Made by a program: the position numbers and the translations under genes. From NCBI GenBank assembly GCA_900753165.1, contig CAADYC010000017.1, forward strand, positions 1 through 31,424: a stretch of DNA of 31,424 bases. Direction: 5' to 3'. The DNA is from Clostridia bacterium (GTDB lineage Bacteria > Bacillota > Clostridia > TANB77 > CAG-508). The notes under the pieces are model-generated. The model did not search any database. It worked only from the letters and a program-made list of their open reading frames with translations, and was not told the origin of the DNA. Each line of letters starts with the position of its first letter. Positions within the stretch are counted from its first letter, which is position 1. Below are positions 7,481-17,176 of the stretch, piece by piece.

Positions 7481-7519
7481 ATACAAAGAAAAACAGAAAT
7501 TTTGGAGGAACCAAATAAA

Positions 7520-7990
7520 ATGAAAAAAGTACTATTCATATCAAGTACAGGAGGGCACTTAAATGAACTATTACAACTATCTCCTTTATTTGAAAAATAT
7601 GATTATCATATAATAACAGAAAAAGACAAAGCAAACGAAAATCTAAAAAAACGATATGGAAAAAAATTAGATTTTTTGCCATATGGAACAAGAGCAAAAC
7701 TATTCACATATATATTTAAATATTTTTATTTATGTTTAAAAACAATATATTATTATTTTAAATTAAGACCAAATGTAATAGTAACAACTGGTACGCATAC
7801 AGCAGGACCAATGTGTTATTTAGGAAAAATATTTGGAAGTAAAATAATTTATATAGAGACATTTGCAAATAAAAATAAAAAAACGGCAACAGGAAGATTG
7901 ATTTATCCAATTGCTGATTTATTTATAGTTCAATGGGAAGAAATGTTAAAATTATATCCAAAAGCAGTATATGGAGGAGCAATATACTGA
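7520..7990 (+). CDS. Alg14-like glycosyltransferase subunit (PssD/CpsF type)
   Basis: A 156-residue protein matching the membrane-anchoring, acceptor-binding half of two-part GT28-type glycosyltransferases (Alg14 in eukaryotes; PssD, CpsF/Cps14F in bacteria). Features seen: N-terminal FISSTGGHLNELLQL, then VTTGTHTAGPMCYLGKIFG and KIIYIETFAN. The open frame begins at 7382, but that start lies in the dnaJ terminator; ATG 7520 follows TTGGAGG and starts exactly at the family N-terminus. The partner gene follows 42 bp later. Known pairs add the second sugar of a lipid-linked repeat unit; the sugar here is not predictable. Confidence 0.88.
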   Translation: MKKVLFISSTGGHLNELLQLSPLFEKYDYHIITEKDKANENLKKRYGKKLDFLPYGTRAKLFTYIFKYFYLCLKTIYYYFKLRPNVIVTTGTHTAGPMCYLGKIFGSKIIYIETFANKNKKTATGRLIYPIADLFIVQWEEMLKLYPKAVYGGAIY

Positions 7991-8032
7991 AATGTCCACA
8001 AAAGAACCAAAAACAAAAATTAGGAGAAATGT

Positions 8033-8512
8033 ATGATATTAGTATTATTAGGAACGCAAAATAATAGTTTTCACAGATTATTAGAAGAAGTGGAAAAAAA
8101 TATAGAAGATAAAACAATAAAAGAAGAAGTAATTGTTCAGGCAGGTTATACAAAATATGAATCAAATAAAATGAAAATAATGGATTTGATGGCAAAAGAA
8201 CAATTATCAAAGTTTCAAGATGAAGCAAATTTGATAATAACACATGGAGGTGTGGGGTCAATAGTTTCATCTATTGAAAAAGGTAAGAAAGTTATAGCTG
8301 TACCAAGAAAACATGAATATGGTGAACATGTAAATAATCATCAAATTCAAATTGTTAAGGATTTTAATGATAAAGGCTATATAATTGGAATTGAAAATGT
8401 TGAAAATTTAAAAGAAGCAATTATAAAATCAAAAACATTTGAACCGGTAAAATATCAACCGAATAATCAAAAAATGCTAAAAATAATAGAAAATTTTATT
8501 GAAAACACATAA
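8033..8512 (+). CDS. Alg13-like glycosyltransferase catalytic subunit (PssE/CpsG type)
   Basis: A 159-residue protein with the C-terminal GT28 donor-binding fold of Alg13/PssE. Evidence is the N-terminal VLLGTQ, the nucleotide-sugar site THGGVGSI at about 73-80 and VPRKHEYGEHVNNHQ. It has no membrane segment and is expected to act as a heterodimer with the preceding gene on the inner face of the membrane. TTAGGAG precedes the ATG at normal distance. Both genes share the promoter at 7452. Confidence 0.88.
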   Translation: MILVLLGTQNNSFHRLLEEVEKNIEDKTIKEEVIVQAGYTKYESNKMKIMDLMAKEQLSKFQDEANLIITHGGVGSIVSSIEKGKKVIAVPRKHEYGEHVNNHQIQIVKDFNDKGYIIGIENVENLKEAIIKSKTFEPVKYQPNNQKMLKIIENFIENT

Positions 8513-8523
8513 AAAGATTTAAG

Positions 8524-8576
8524 GAGTGTCCCAGTGTCCCTATTAGGAGGGATTTTAAGGAACGTTCCTAAATCCC
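8524..8576. repeat. REP-like unit upstream of ruvB
   Basis: Contains tandem GTGTCCCAGTGTCCC followed by a near-perfect 28-bp palindrome (8549-8576) that opens GGGATTTTA and closes with AATCCC around a central AACGTT. The GGGATT/AATCCC ends match those of the dnaK-dnaJ repeat. It ends immediately before the ruvB ribosome site (AAAGGA). Confidence 0.6.
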
Positions 8577-8590
8577 GAAAGGATAAAACA

Positions 8591-9619
8591 ATGAATGAAG
8601 ATAGAATAATTAATCCAGAGTTAGAGAATATGGGTGAAGAAAGATTAGAAAATACATTAAGACCTCAGACTTTGGATGAATATATTGGACAAGATAAAGT
8701 AAAAGAAAATATGAAAATCTATATAGAGGCTGCTAAAAAAAGAGGAGAGGCATTAGACCATGTTTTATTATATGGACCTCCAGGACTTGGAAAAACAACA
8801 CTTTCAAATATTATTGCAAATGAAATGGGGTCAAATATAAAAATCACATCAGGACCGGCAATTGAAAGACCAGGAGATTTAGCGTCATTATTAACAAATT
8901 TGGCAGAAAATGATGTGCTATTTATAGATGAAATTCACAGATTAAGCAAAAATGTTGAAGAAATATTATATCCAGCACTTGAAGATTATACAATAGATAT
9001 AATGATTGGAAAAGGACCAAGTGCAAGGTCAATAAGATTAGATTTACCTAAATTTACATTAATAGGTGCAACTACAAAAGCAGGTTCTTTAACAACACCA
9101 TTAAGAGATAGATTTGGAATTGTAAATAGATTAGAATTATATTCAGTTGAAAATTTAAAACAAATTGTCAAGAGATCATCAAATATTTTAGGAGTAGAAA
9201 TAGATGAACAAGCAGCTGAAGAAATTGCTAGAAGGTCAAGAGGAACACCAAGAATTGCAAATAGATTGCTAAAAAGGGTTAGGGATTATGCAGTTGTTTT
9301 AGGTGATGGAGATATTAATTTAAAAATTGCGGAACATGCTTTAAATAAGCTTGAAATAGATGAATTAGGTTTAGATGAAATTGATAGAAAATTGCTAGAT
9401 ACAATGATTGTTCAGTATGCTGGTAGACCTGTTGGTATAGAAGCATTGGCTGTTACAGTTGGTGAAGAGGTTGATACAATAGAAGATGTATATGAACCAT
9501 ATTTAATTCAAATTGGTTTTATATCTAGAACATTAAGAGGTAGAGTTGTGTTGCCTCCAGCTTATAAACATTTAGGATATGAATATGATGGAGAAAATGG
9601 ACAACAGAGATTTATTTAA
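8591..9619 (+). CDS. ruvB: Holliday junction branch-migration ATPase RuvB
   Basis: RuvB is the hexameric AAA+ motor that works with RuvA (and RuvC) on Holliday junctions. The 342-residue protein has Walker A GPPGLGKTT at about 62-70, Walker B FIDEIHR at about 111-117, sensor GATTKAGSL and arginine-rich RSRGTPRIANRLLKRVRDYA. The C-terminal winged helix ends in RTLRGRVVLPPAYKHL. ATG 8591 follows AAAGGA by seven bases. The open frame extends to GTG 8534 through a repeat, which is not coding. ruvA and ruvC are not beside it. Confidence 0.97.
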   Translation: MNEDRIINPELENMGEERLENTLRPQTLDEYIGQDKVKENMKIYIEAAKKRGEALDHVLLYGPPGLGKTTLSNIIANEMGSNIKITSGPAIERPGDLASLLTNLAENDVLFIDEIHRLSKNVEEILYPALEDYTIDIMIGKGPSARSIRLDLPKFTLIGATTKAGSLTTPLRDRFGIVNRLELYSVENLKQIVKRSSNILGVEIDEQAAEEIARRSRGTPRIANRLLKRVRDYAVVLGDGDINLKIAEHALNKLEIDELGLDEIDRKLLDTMIVQYAGRPVGIEALAVTVGEEVDTIEDVYEPYLIQIGFISRTLRGRVVLPPAYKHLGYEYDGENGQQRFI

Positions 9620-9672
9620 AATTAGTTAGAAAAAAATATGTTAATTTTAAAATATGTATATGGGAGTAACAA

Positions 9673-11184
9673 ATGAAGGAAAAGATTTTTGATAAGAAAA
9701 ATTTGTATTATGTATTTTTATTTGTAGTAGTGGTATTTTTGTCATTGGTGGGTCTGAATTCATCACCACTAAATAAAGGAATAACGCAAAATGACTCTGC
9801 AGTATTTCAAATAATGGGAAAAGGGATGATAGAGGGACAAGTAATTTATAAAGATTTATTTGATCATAAAGGACCAATAATGTATTTAATAAATGCAATT
9901 GCATATTTAATAAGTCCACAAATAGGCTTATTTATAGTTGAAATATTATTTATATATATTGGAGCAGTTTTTATATTTAAAACATCAAAAATGTTTATAA
10001 ATAAAGAGATATCTTTAATAATGTCATTATTGTATTTGATGCTAATATTTGTAACTATTTCAGGAGGAAATTTTACAGAAGAATATGCAATGACTTTTAC
10101 AAGTATGGCTTTATATTGTATTATTAAAATAATTTATATGAATGAATATGAAAATAAAATTTTGTGGGGAGTAATAGGAGCAACTTTTGCATTAAACTTT
10201 TTTATAAAGCCAACATATATAGCTGTTTGGATGGTATTTGGTGTTATACAATTTATATATTCAATAAAAGAAAAAAAGATAAAAGAATTATTAAAATATG
10301 TATTTTATATGATTATAGGAATTTTAGTTGTTACAATACCTATTATGATATATTTAGTATTAAATAATGATATAAATGATTTTATAAATGCTTTTTTTGT
10401 TATGAATATGAAATATTCAAAAGCAGGAATATTACAAAAAGCTAAAAGCTTTTGGCTTCTAATAAATATATATAGATATTTGATTTATGTAGTAATAGGT
10501 TTTATGTGTAATGTGTTAATTTTATTTAATAGAAAGTTAAATTTGAAAAATAAGATGTTTATAACAGGCTTTTTTATAATTTCAATAATATTAACGTCAT
10601 GGGCATCAAATGAATATAAACATTATTTAATTCAATTAGCACCTTCAATTATTTTAGAATTAATAGTATGGTGTTTATGTATAAAAGATAATCTACAATT
10701 AAATAACAAAGAAAAGAAAATATTAGAAGAGTTGCCCAAAAAATTTTTATATATAATATTTGTGCTTTTTATTGTATTTGGTATATTGTGTGATATATCA
10801 AATAGTTTTAAAAGCTTTTCATTAGCAGAACAAAAGGGAAAAATTATAAAGGAGCAATTAGATATATTAAAAAAATATTTGAATGATAATGATGAAATTA
10901 TAGTATTAGGAAATCAACCATATTATTATATATATTTAAATAAACAACCTAAATATAAATATTTTTTCCAACTTCCAATAATGCTATATGATGAAACTAT
11001 AAAAGAAGAAAATAAAAATTATATAATTAGAAATAAGCCCAAATTAATAGTAAAATATATGCAAGGTTATAAAGAAGATGATTTTAATAGAATATATGGA
11101 GTGGATTTAGATAGTTATATAAGAAATACATATGATGAATATGTATCAAGAAACTTTAAATATTATGTTTTAAAGGAAAATTAA
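9673..11184 (+). CDS. GT-C (GT39/ArnT-like) membrane glycosyltransferase
   Basis: A 503-residue polytopic protein. The first membrane helix (about 11-30) is followed by an extracytoplasmic loop with TQNDSAVF (Asp41) and YKDLFDHKGPIMYLINAIAYL (Asp61, Asp64), the acidic layout of GT-C enzymes that use polyprenyl-phosphate sugars. About ten further hydrophobic helices follow, and the C-terminal ~110 residues form a soluble domain. It opens the glycan locus 53 bp after ruvB and is followed by the FAD-protein gene. The broken gene at 15022 would encode a protein of the same length and layout. Donor and acceptor are unknown. Confidence 0.75.
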   Translation: MKEKIFDKKNLYYVFLFVVVVFLSLVGLNSSPLNKGITQNDSAVFQIMGKGMIEGQVIYKDLFDHKGPIMYLINAIAYLISPQIGLFIVEILFIYIGAVFIFKTSKMFINKEISLIMSLLYLMLIFVTISGGNFTEEYAMTFTSMALYCIIKIIYMNEYENKILWGVIGATFALNFFIKPTYIAVWMVFGVIQFIYSIKEKKIKELLKYVFYMIIGILVVTIPIMIYLVLNNDINDFINAFFVMNMKYSKAGILQKAKSFWLLINIYRYLIYVVIGFMCNVLILFNRKLNLKNKMFITGFFIISIILTSWASNEYKHYLIQLAPSIILELIVWCLCIKDNLQLNNKEKKILEELPKKFLYIIFVLFIVFGILCDISNSFKSFSLAEQKGKIIKEQLDILKKYLNDNDEIIVLGNQPYYYIYLNKQPKYKYFFQLPIMLYDETIKEENKNYIIRNKPKLIVKYMQGYKEDDFNRIYGVDLDSYIRNTYDEYVSRNFKYYVLKEN

Positions 11185-11203
11185 GGAGGAAGTAGTAGGA
11201 AAT

Positions 11204-12517
11204 ATGAAGATAGGAATAATTGGAGCAGGATATAGTGGATTAAATATTGCTAAAGAATTAGAAAAAAATGGACAAGATGTAACAATATTTGAAAAGAATA
11301 ATTATGTAGGAGGTATGGTAGATACTGTTTCGATTTATGGAACAAGACTAGAAAAATATTATAGACATATATTTAAAAGTGATAAAGAGGCAATAAATTT
11401 AATAAAAGAGATGGGGCTAGAAGATGAATTAATATGGCCATCAACAAAAATGGGATACCTTACAAATAGAAAAGTATATGAATTTGGAACACCAATATCA
11501 TTATTAAAGTTTAAAAAATTAAATTTTATACAAAAATTAAGATTTGGGTTTAATGTTATTCATATTAAATTGATAAATGATTACAAAAAATTAGAAAAAT
11601 ATACGGCTGAAAATTGGTTAAAATCTAGAATAGGAGCAGATGTATATTCTAAAATATGGGAACCATTATTAATATCAAAATTTGGTGAAAAAAAATCACA
11701 AGTTAGTATGGCATGGCTATGGGGAAAAATAAAATTGAGAAGTACATCAAGTACAAAAGATGGTGAACAATTAGGTTATATAAAAGGAAGTTATCAGAAA
11801 TTAACAGATAAACTATATAAATATTTATTAGATAGAAAAGTAAAAATTAATTTACAAACAAAAATATTAAATGTAGAAAAAGTAAATAATAAATATGATA
11901 TAAAATATGTACATAATGGTATAGAAGATAAGGAAGATTTTGATATAGTTATATCAACAATAAATTATAAAGATTTTTCTAAATTATTTGAGAATTTTAT
12001 ATCTGATGATGAGAGAAAAAAATTAGACAAAGTAAAATATACATCTGCAAGAACAATGGTTATTTCTAGTAATAAAAGTTTTAGTCCATTTTATTGGTTA
12101 AATGTTGGTGATAATGATATACCATTTGGTGGAATTATTGAACATACAAATTTTATAGATAAATCTAATTATGAAGATAACCATATAATTTATATATCAA
12201 ATTATATGACAGAGGATAATAAATTGTACAATGTATCTGAAGAAGAATTGCTAAAAGAATATATGAAATTTTTAACTCAAATAAATAAAGATTTTACAAT
12301 GGAAAATGTAAAAGAATATCATGTATATGATGAAAAATATGCACAACCTATTATAGAATGTAATTATTCGAAATATATAATGAAAGATAAATTGGAAAAT
12401 GAAAGTATTTATTTATGTACAATGCCACAAATTTATCCTGAAGATAGAGGAATGAATTATGCTATTAGATTTGGAAATAAAATAGTAAAAGAAATATTAG
12501 AAAATTATAAAATATAA
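11204..12517 (+). CDS. FAD-dependent oxidoreductase / UDP-galactopyranose mutase-like
   Basis: A 437-residue soluble protein with an N-terminal dinucleotide-binding fold (GIIGAGYSGLNIAKELE, GxGxxG at 7-12). TIFEKNNYVGG follows, then a C-terminal FAD-closing motif near EDRGMNYAIRFGNKI. It has the amine-oxidase/protoporphyrinogen-oxidase architecture. Proteins of this shape are common in polysaccharide loci, where some act as sugar mutases, but the specific UGM active-site motifs are not clear here, so the reaction is left open. AAGGAGGA at 11183-11190 is a rather distant 13 nt from the ATG. It lies 19 bp after the GT-C gene and overlaps none. Confidence 0.75.
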   Translation: MKIGIIGAGYSGLNIAKELEKNGQDVTIFEKNNYVGGMVDTVSIYGTRLEKYYRHIFKSDKEAINLIKEMGLEDELIWPSTKMGYLTNRKVYEFGTPISLLKFKKLNFIQKLRFGFNVIHIKLINDYKKLEKYTAENWLKSRIGADVYSKIWEPLLISKFGEKKSQVSMAWLWGKIKLRSTSSTKDGEQLGYIKGSYQKLTDKLYKYLLDRKVKINLQTKILNVEKVNNKYDIKYVHNGIEDKEDFDIVISTINYKDFSKLFENFISDDERKKLDKVKYTSARTMVISSNKSFSPFYWLNVGDNDIPFGGIIEHTNFIDKSNYEDNHIIYISNYMTEDNKLYNVSEEELLKEYMKFLTQINKDFTMENVKEYHVYDEKYAQPIIECNYSKYIMKDKLENESIYLCTMPQIYPEDRGMNYAIRFGNKIVKEILENYKI

Positions 12518-12530
12518 CATGGAGAAACAA

Positions 12531-13610
12531 ATGAGAAAAGAAAAACAAGAACAAGTTGCAAATTCAAGTATTGCAATAATTAAAACTCGTGATTCAAATA
12601 TAGAATTATTAAGAATAATATCTATGATCTTAATAATATTACATCATATGGTATATCATACAAAAATTTATATGTATAGTGGAGAAAACCATTTTGTTTC
12701 ACTTATATTATTTGCTGGTGGGAAGATAGCAGTTATTGTATACATATTAATAATGGGGTATTATTCAAAAGAATCAAAATTTAATATAAAGAAACCATTG
12801 AATATAATTTTTAAAGCTATAATATATTCAACATTATTTATGATTGTATTTAAAGATAAACAACATAATATAAAAGAATATACACAATATTGGTTTGTAA
12901 ATACTTGGTTAATTTTATTATTTCTTACACCCATTATATTAAGATTTGAAAAAGAAATACCTAAAAATGTCAGAATTATTTTATTTATTTATATAACTAT
13001 TATTTTTATATTACCAGGCAGGAGAAATACTGATATAGAAGGATTTATATATTTTTACTTATGTGGAAGACATATATTACCATATTTGGTTAAAGAATTT
13101 AATAAAACAGTGTTAAATTTTTTTATAATAGGAATATTATATTTATTTATAATATCATTTGGATTAGAAATGGAACAAAATACAATATTCCCATTACTAA
13201 CAGCAATGTTTATGTTTATGGCATTTGCAAATATGAAGATAAAAAGTAAATGGATTAATAAAATTTCTAAACATTCAATGGGTGTTTATTTAATACATGA
13301 TAATGTTAATGTAAGAAATGAAATAATAATAAAAAGGTTAAATATGATTAATATTTTTAAAAGTAGATATTTTTTGATTTCAACATTTAGTATAAGTGTA
13401 TTAATATTTATTATATGTTCGATTATAGATTATTTGGTAAGTTTTATTATAGAAAATACAATATTTAAGAGCAAAAAAATTGATAATGGGATATTAGAAA
13501 TAAATACATATATAAATAATTTTTTGAATGGTGAAAGGATTAAAAATGAAGATAAACAAAAATGTAACAAAGAACATATTAACAATAATAATAATTTTGT
13601 TAATATATAG
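12531..13610 (+). CDS. Acyltransferase family 3 membrane protein
   Basis: A 359-residue polytopic protein of the Acyl_transf_3 (OafA/NolL/WecH) superfamily, which acetylates or otherwise acylates surface sugars. The family N-terminus is present at about 20-40: RDSNIELLRIISMILI then LHHM, with the conserved His pair at 38-39. It is followed by about nine membrane helices. The start is taken as ATG 12531, six bases after GGAG; ATG 12519 has no ribosome site. Its 3' end overlaps the next coding region by 65 bases in another frame, a tail rich in Asn that may be dispensable. Confidence 0.85.
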   Translation: MRKEKQEQVANSSIAIIKTRDSNIELLRIISMILIILHHMVYHTKIYMYSGENHFVSLILFAGGKIAVIVYILIMGYYSKESKFNIKKPLNIIFKAIIYSTLFMIVFKDKQHNIKEYTQYWFVNTWLILLFLTPIILRFEKEIPKNVRIILFIYITIIFILPGRRNTDIEGFIYFYLCGRHILPYLVKEFNKTVLNFFIIGILYLFIISFGLEMEQNTIFPLLTAMFMFMAFANMKIKSKWINKISKHSMGVYLIHDNVNVRNEIIIKRLNMINIFKSRYFLISTFSISVLIFIICSIIDYLVSFIIENTIFKSKKIDNGILEINTYINNFLNGERIKNEDKQKCNKEHINNNNNFVNI

Positions 13611-15009
13611 TCCATTATTGATAGGACATTATTCAACAGATACATACAGACTGATAGAAATGGGATATGGTAAATATAGTATAGAATATTCATTAAATGA
13701 TGGAAGAATATTTATGTATATAATTGGACAAATAGCTGATAAAATAAATATAAATATAAATGAATATGTAATAATATTAACATTTTTGGCAGTAATAATA
13801 TCTTACATATGTATAATATTAATAGAAAAAATTTTAAAGAAATATAAAAACAAAGAAAAATTTATAATAGTAAGTTTAATATCATATGTAACAATAATGA
13901 ATTTTATGTACTTAGAAAATTTATATTTTACAGAATGTATAGTAATGGCAATAAGTATAATGGCCTATATATTAGCAGCTGATTGGTTAAACGAAGGGAA
14001 AAATATAATAAAAGTATTTTTATTAGTACTATTAGGAGTATTTTGTTATCAAGGTACAATAAATGTATTTATAACATTTTATTTATTGTTTGCTCTAATT
14101 AAAAATAGAAAATTAGATAAAACAATTATTAAAAATATGTGCATTGTTTTAGGAATATCATTGGTTAGTATTGCAATTAATATGCTACAAATAAAAATAT
14201 GTGGAAAAATATATGGATTAGAGCAGACAAGAACAGGAAATATAAGCGAGATATTTTTTAATATAATTTATATTATAGGAAACATGTATAAAATATTGAT
14301 ACAATCAAGTGGATTATTCCCTAAATATGTATTCCTAATATTTTTAGTATCAATAATAGTTATTATAGCTATTTGGGATAAAAAGAAAAATGGAAATTTT
14401 GATAATTTAGCAAATGTGTTATTATTAGTAATTGTTGCAATTATCAGTTCAGTATTAATAAATGTTGTGTCATTGTCAAGCTTTGGATTGGGAAGAATGG
14501 TATTTTCAGTAGGAGCATTAATTGGAATTATATATATGTATTTATATTGTACAACTGATATAATAGAAGAAAAATCAGTTTTTAAATATATTATAATAGG
14601 AATATTAATACTTTATACGGTTATTAATGTTTGTAATACCTTAAATATTTTAATCTCACATAGAGAGGCAAATAAGTTAGATAAACAAGAAGCAATTCAA
14701 GCAAACAAATTTATAGATGAATACGAAGCTGAAAGTGGATTAAAAGTTAAATATATAGCAGTGGCATATGATAATGATATTACTTGGACTTATAAAGAAA
14801 TTAAACACCAATCATTATATACACATAGAGCTTTAATGATATGGTGGTGTAATGTTCAAACGATAAATTATTTTGGTAATAGAAATTTAGAAAAAGTGCC
14901 AATGGAGAAAAAAGTATATAATGAAAATTTCTATGGAAAAAATTGGGATAGTTTAAATAAAGATCAATTTATTTTTGAAGGAGATACATTATATTATTGT
15001 GTATATTAA
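13546..15009 (+). CDS. GtrII-like membrane glucosyltransferase, paralogue 1
   Basis: A 488-residue polytopic protein resembling GtrII (PF14264), which transfers glucose from a polyprenyl-phosphate donor to a surface polysaccharide outside the membrane. The first loop carries GHYSTDTYRLIEMGYGKYS and LNDGR, with Asp32 and Asp52-Gly-Arg as likely functional residues. The C-terminus ends in FEGDTLYYCVY. It is a close paralogue of the protein at 19010: the loop and tail motifs align directly. ATG 13546 follows AAAGGA by six bases and overlaps the acyltransferase end. Confidence 0.75.
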   Translation: MKINKNVTKNILTIIIILLIYSPLLIGHYSTDTYRLIEMGYGKYSIEYSLNDGRIFMYIIGQIADKINININEYVIILTFLAVIISYICIILIEKILKKYKNKEKFIIVSLISYVTIMNFMYLENLYFTECIVMAISIMAYILAADWLNEGKNIIKVFLLVLLGVFCYQGTINVFITFYLLFALIKNRKLDKTIIKNMCIVLGISLVSIAINMLQIKICGKIYGLEQTRTGNISEIFFNIIYIIGNMYKILIQSSGLFPKYVFLIFLVSIIVIIAIWDKKKNGNFDNLANVLLLVIVAIISSVLINVVSLSSFGLGRMVFSVGALIGIIYMYLYCTTDIIEEKSVFKYIIIGILILYTVINVCNTLNILISHREANKLDKQEAIQANKFIDEYEAESGLKVKYIAVAYDNDITWTYKEIKHQSLYTHRALMIWWCNVQTINYFGNRNLEKVPMEKKVYNENFYGKNWDSLNKDQFIFEGDTLYYCVY

Positions 15010-15021
15010 AAGGAGTTTAAT

Positions 15022-16534
15022 GTGAAAAAGAAAAATATATTAATAATATTATTTATATTTGTAACAATATTTTCAATTATGATTGTAAAACCTATAAGTG
15101 ATTTAGATGAAATATGGAATTATAATACAGCAAGGGCAGTATCAGAAGGCTTAATACCATATAGGGATATAAGTATGATAACAACACCATTATTACCAAT
15201 GGTGACAGCAATATTTTTAAAAATAATTGCAAATGAAGTAATTGTATCTAGAATATTGGCAGCATTATTATGGACAGGGATATTGTTTACGATATATATA
15301 ATATTTAAGGAATTATTTAAAGAAGAAAATATATCATTAATTTGTATGGCTTTGATAGGAATATTGTGTAGAGATATTTATTGTATAGATTATAATATTA
15401 CAGTATTATTTATTGCAATGATTGTATTATATAAAGAACTAAAGAGTATAAATTTTGATTATAAATATGATAAGAAAAAAGATTTTTTAATTCGGTATAT
15501 TAGTAGGAGCTGCAATATGTACGAAACAAAGTATAGGTGTTACTTTAGCAGTAGTTGTTGTAGGATATAAATTGTTATTTGTGAAAAATAAAGAACAATT
15601 TAAAGAGTATTTAAAAATAGCATTAACAAGAATAATAGGAATATTATTGCCAGTAATAATATTAATTATATATTTAATTTGTAATAATGCATTAGGAGAT
15701 TTTATAAATTATGCAATACTTGGAATAAAAACATTTTCTAATAAAATTTCATATGCAACATTGTTTACAAGTGATAAAATGGAAATACGTGCTTTGGCAT
15801 TATTTATGCCAATTTCGATTATTTCAATATTAGTAATGTTAATAATTGCTAATATAAAGAAAAAAGAAAGTATAGAAATATTGAAATTACTAACAATGTT
15901 AGTATATAGTTTATCAATAATAATTGTGATGTATCCAATTTCAGATGAAATCCATTTTTTAATTGGTGGATTAATAGCAATTATTGGATTAATATATATA
16001 ATATTTTTATTAACAAAAATAATTTATAATGGAATAGAAAGAAACGACAAATTTAAAATTTATAAATTACTTACATCTGTAATATGTATAATAGTGTTTA
16101 CATTTATCTTAGAAGTAAGTCTAATAAATATATATAGTTATATGGAAGTAGAAAAAAATGTAGAAATATCACATTATAAAAATATAGAAATTCCAGAAGG
16201 ATTGATAAATAGGATTAATTTAATAGATAATTATATATTAGAAAAAGAAAAAGAAAATAAAGAAGTATATATATTAGATGCGGAAGCGGCAATTTATATG
16301 ATACCTATAAATAGATATAATAAAGATTATGATATGTTTTTAAAAGGAAATATTGGAAAAGATGGAGAACAAGGGCAAATTGAGAAAATAAAAAATAAAA
16401 ATGAAAATGAATTACTTTTGATAAGAAAACCAGAGTTTAAACCAAATTGGCAAAGTCCATTAACTGTTATAGATTATATCAGAAAAAATTTAGAAAAAGT
16501 AGGAGATATAAGTATTTATGATATTTATAAATAA
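15022..16534 (+). pseudogene. GT-C glycosyltransferase gene interrupted by a single-base frameshift
   Basis: The reading frame opens at GTG 15022 (AGGAG six bases before) with SDLDEIWNYNTARA and YRDISMITTPLLP, the first-loop layout of the GT-C protein at 9673. It leaves frame near 15488-15494 and continues to a stop at 15570. The +1 frame from 15491 reads GILVGAAICTKQSIGV and runs to 16534 with membrane helices and a soluble tail. Removing one base within ATTCGG restores a 503-residue protein, exactly the length of the 9673 product. The split is therefore either a true inactivating insertion or a sequencing error. Both halves are otherwise clean of stops, which implies recent origin. Confidence 0.85.
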
Positions 16535-16604
16535 TACTAAATTTGTGCCTTGTGAAAGGAAATGTATAAGTTGTGATTTTAGGAAGGAATGTGGTAAAAT
16601 ATGA
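16518..16604 (+). CDS. Tiny Cys-rich ORF overlapping the queH start
   Basis: A 28-codon ORF, ATG 16518 to TGA 16602-16604. Its C-terminal 18 residues, VPCERKCISCDFRKECGK, hold four Cys spaced C-x3-C-x2-C-x5-C, which suggests a metal- or Fe-S-binding knuckle. It overlaps the end of the frameshifted glycosyltransferase gene. Its stop codon overlaps the queH ATG (ATGA), the classic sign of translational coupling. GGAG at 16502-16505 is 12 nt from the ATG; GTG 16545 is another possible start. Whether it is translated is unknown. Confidence 0.35.
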   Translation: MIFINNTKFVPCERKCISCDFRKECGKI

Positions 16605-17173
16605 AGCTATTAATGCATACATGTTGTGCTCCATGTAGTGTATATTGTATAGATACATTAAGAGAAGAAGGAATAGAACCAACAATATATTGGTATAATC
16701 CAAACATACATCCATATATGGAGTATAAAGCAAGAAGAGATACTTTAAAAGAATATGCAGAGAGATTAAAACTAAATGCAATTTTTGATGAAGATTATGG
16801 ATTAGATGATTTTTGCAAAAATGTTGTTTGTGATTTGCAAAATAGATGTAAAAATTATTGTTATCCAGTAAGATTGAGAAGAACTTTTGAATATGCAAAA
16901 GAAAATGGATATGATGCAGTTACAACTACTCTTTTGTATAGCATTTATCAAAATCATGATTTTATAAAAGATTATATGGAAAAGTTGAGTGATGAGTTTG
17001 AAATTGAGTTTTTGTATAGAGATTTTAGAGTTGGATTTAGAGAAGGACAAACTAAGGCTAGAGAACTGGGATTATATATGCAAAAATATTGTGGTTGTAT
17101 ATTTTCAGAAGAAGATAGATATAGTAAAAAAATTAAAAAAGATAAAGAAACATATCAGCGAACTGGGATATAA
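16601..17173 (+). CDS. queH: Epoxyqueuosine reductase QueH
   Basis: QueH (DUF208) reduces epoxyqueuosine to queuosine in tRNA, the last step of that pathway, and is the non-cobalamin alternative to QueG. The 190-residue protein shows the hallmark Cys pair in MHTCCAPCSVYC (Cys8, 9, 12, 16), NPNIHPYMEY, TTTLLYSIYQNHD, the DFRVGFREGQ motif and the C-terminal CGCIFSEEDR. These Cys residues carry the Fe-S cluster in known members. AGGAAGGA lies 13 nt upstream. Other queuosine genes are absent here; its place inside a glycan locus looks accidental. Confidence 0.93.
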   Translation: MKLLMHTCCAPCSVYCIDTLREEGIEPTIYWYNPNIHPYMEYKARRDTLKEYAERLKLNAIFDEDYGLDDFCKNVVCDLQNRCKNYCYPVRLRRTFEYAKENGYDAVTTTLLYSIYQNHDFIKDYMEKLSDEFEIEFLYRDFRVGFREGQTKARELGLYMQKYCGCIFSEEDRYSKKIKKDKETYQRTGI

Positions 17174-17176
17174 AAA

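Noticed and set aside
7382..7519. Longer N-terminus for the Alg14-like protein
   Set aside because: It would start inside the dnaJ terminator and run through the promoter; family similarity begins at ATG 7520.
15483..15489. Slippery heptamer T TTT TTA in the frameshifted glycosyltransferase, suggesting programmed frameshifting
   Set aside because: It is in the right register for a -1 shift, but the -1 frame soon stops; the rest of the protein is in the +1 frame.
16551..16574. C-x3-C-x2-C in the tiny ORF read as a radical-SAM signature
   Set aside because: The ORF is 28 codons and has no room for the SAM barrel; the spacing alone is not evidence.
16479..16898. Minus-strand ORF opposite queH (and similar long minus-strand frames opposite pssE-like, hrcA and dnaK genes)
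   Set aside because: Low-complexity translations rich in Leu/Phe/His/Tyr, no ribosome sites, fully opposite well-identified genes.
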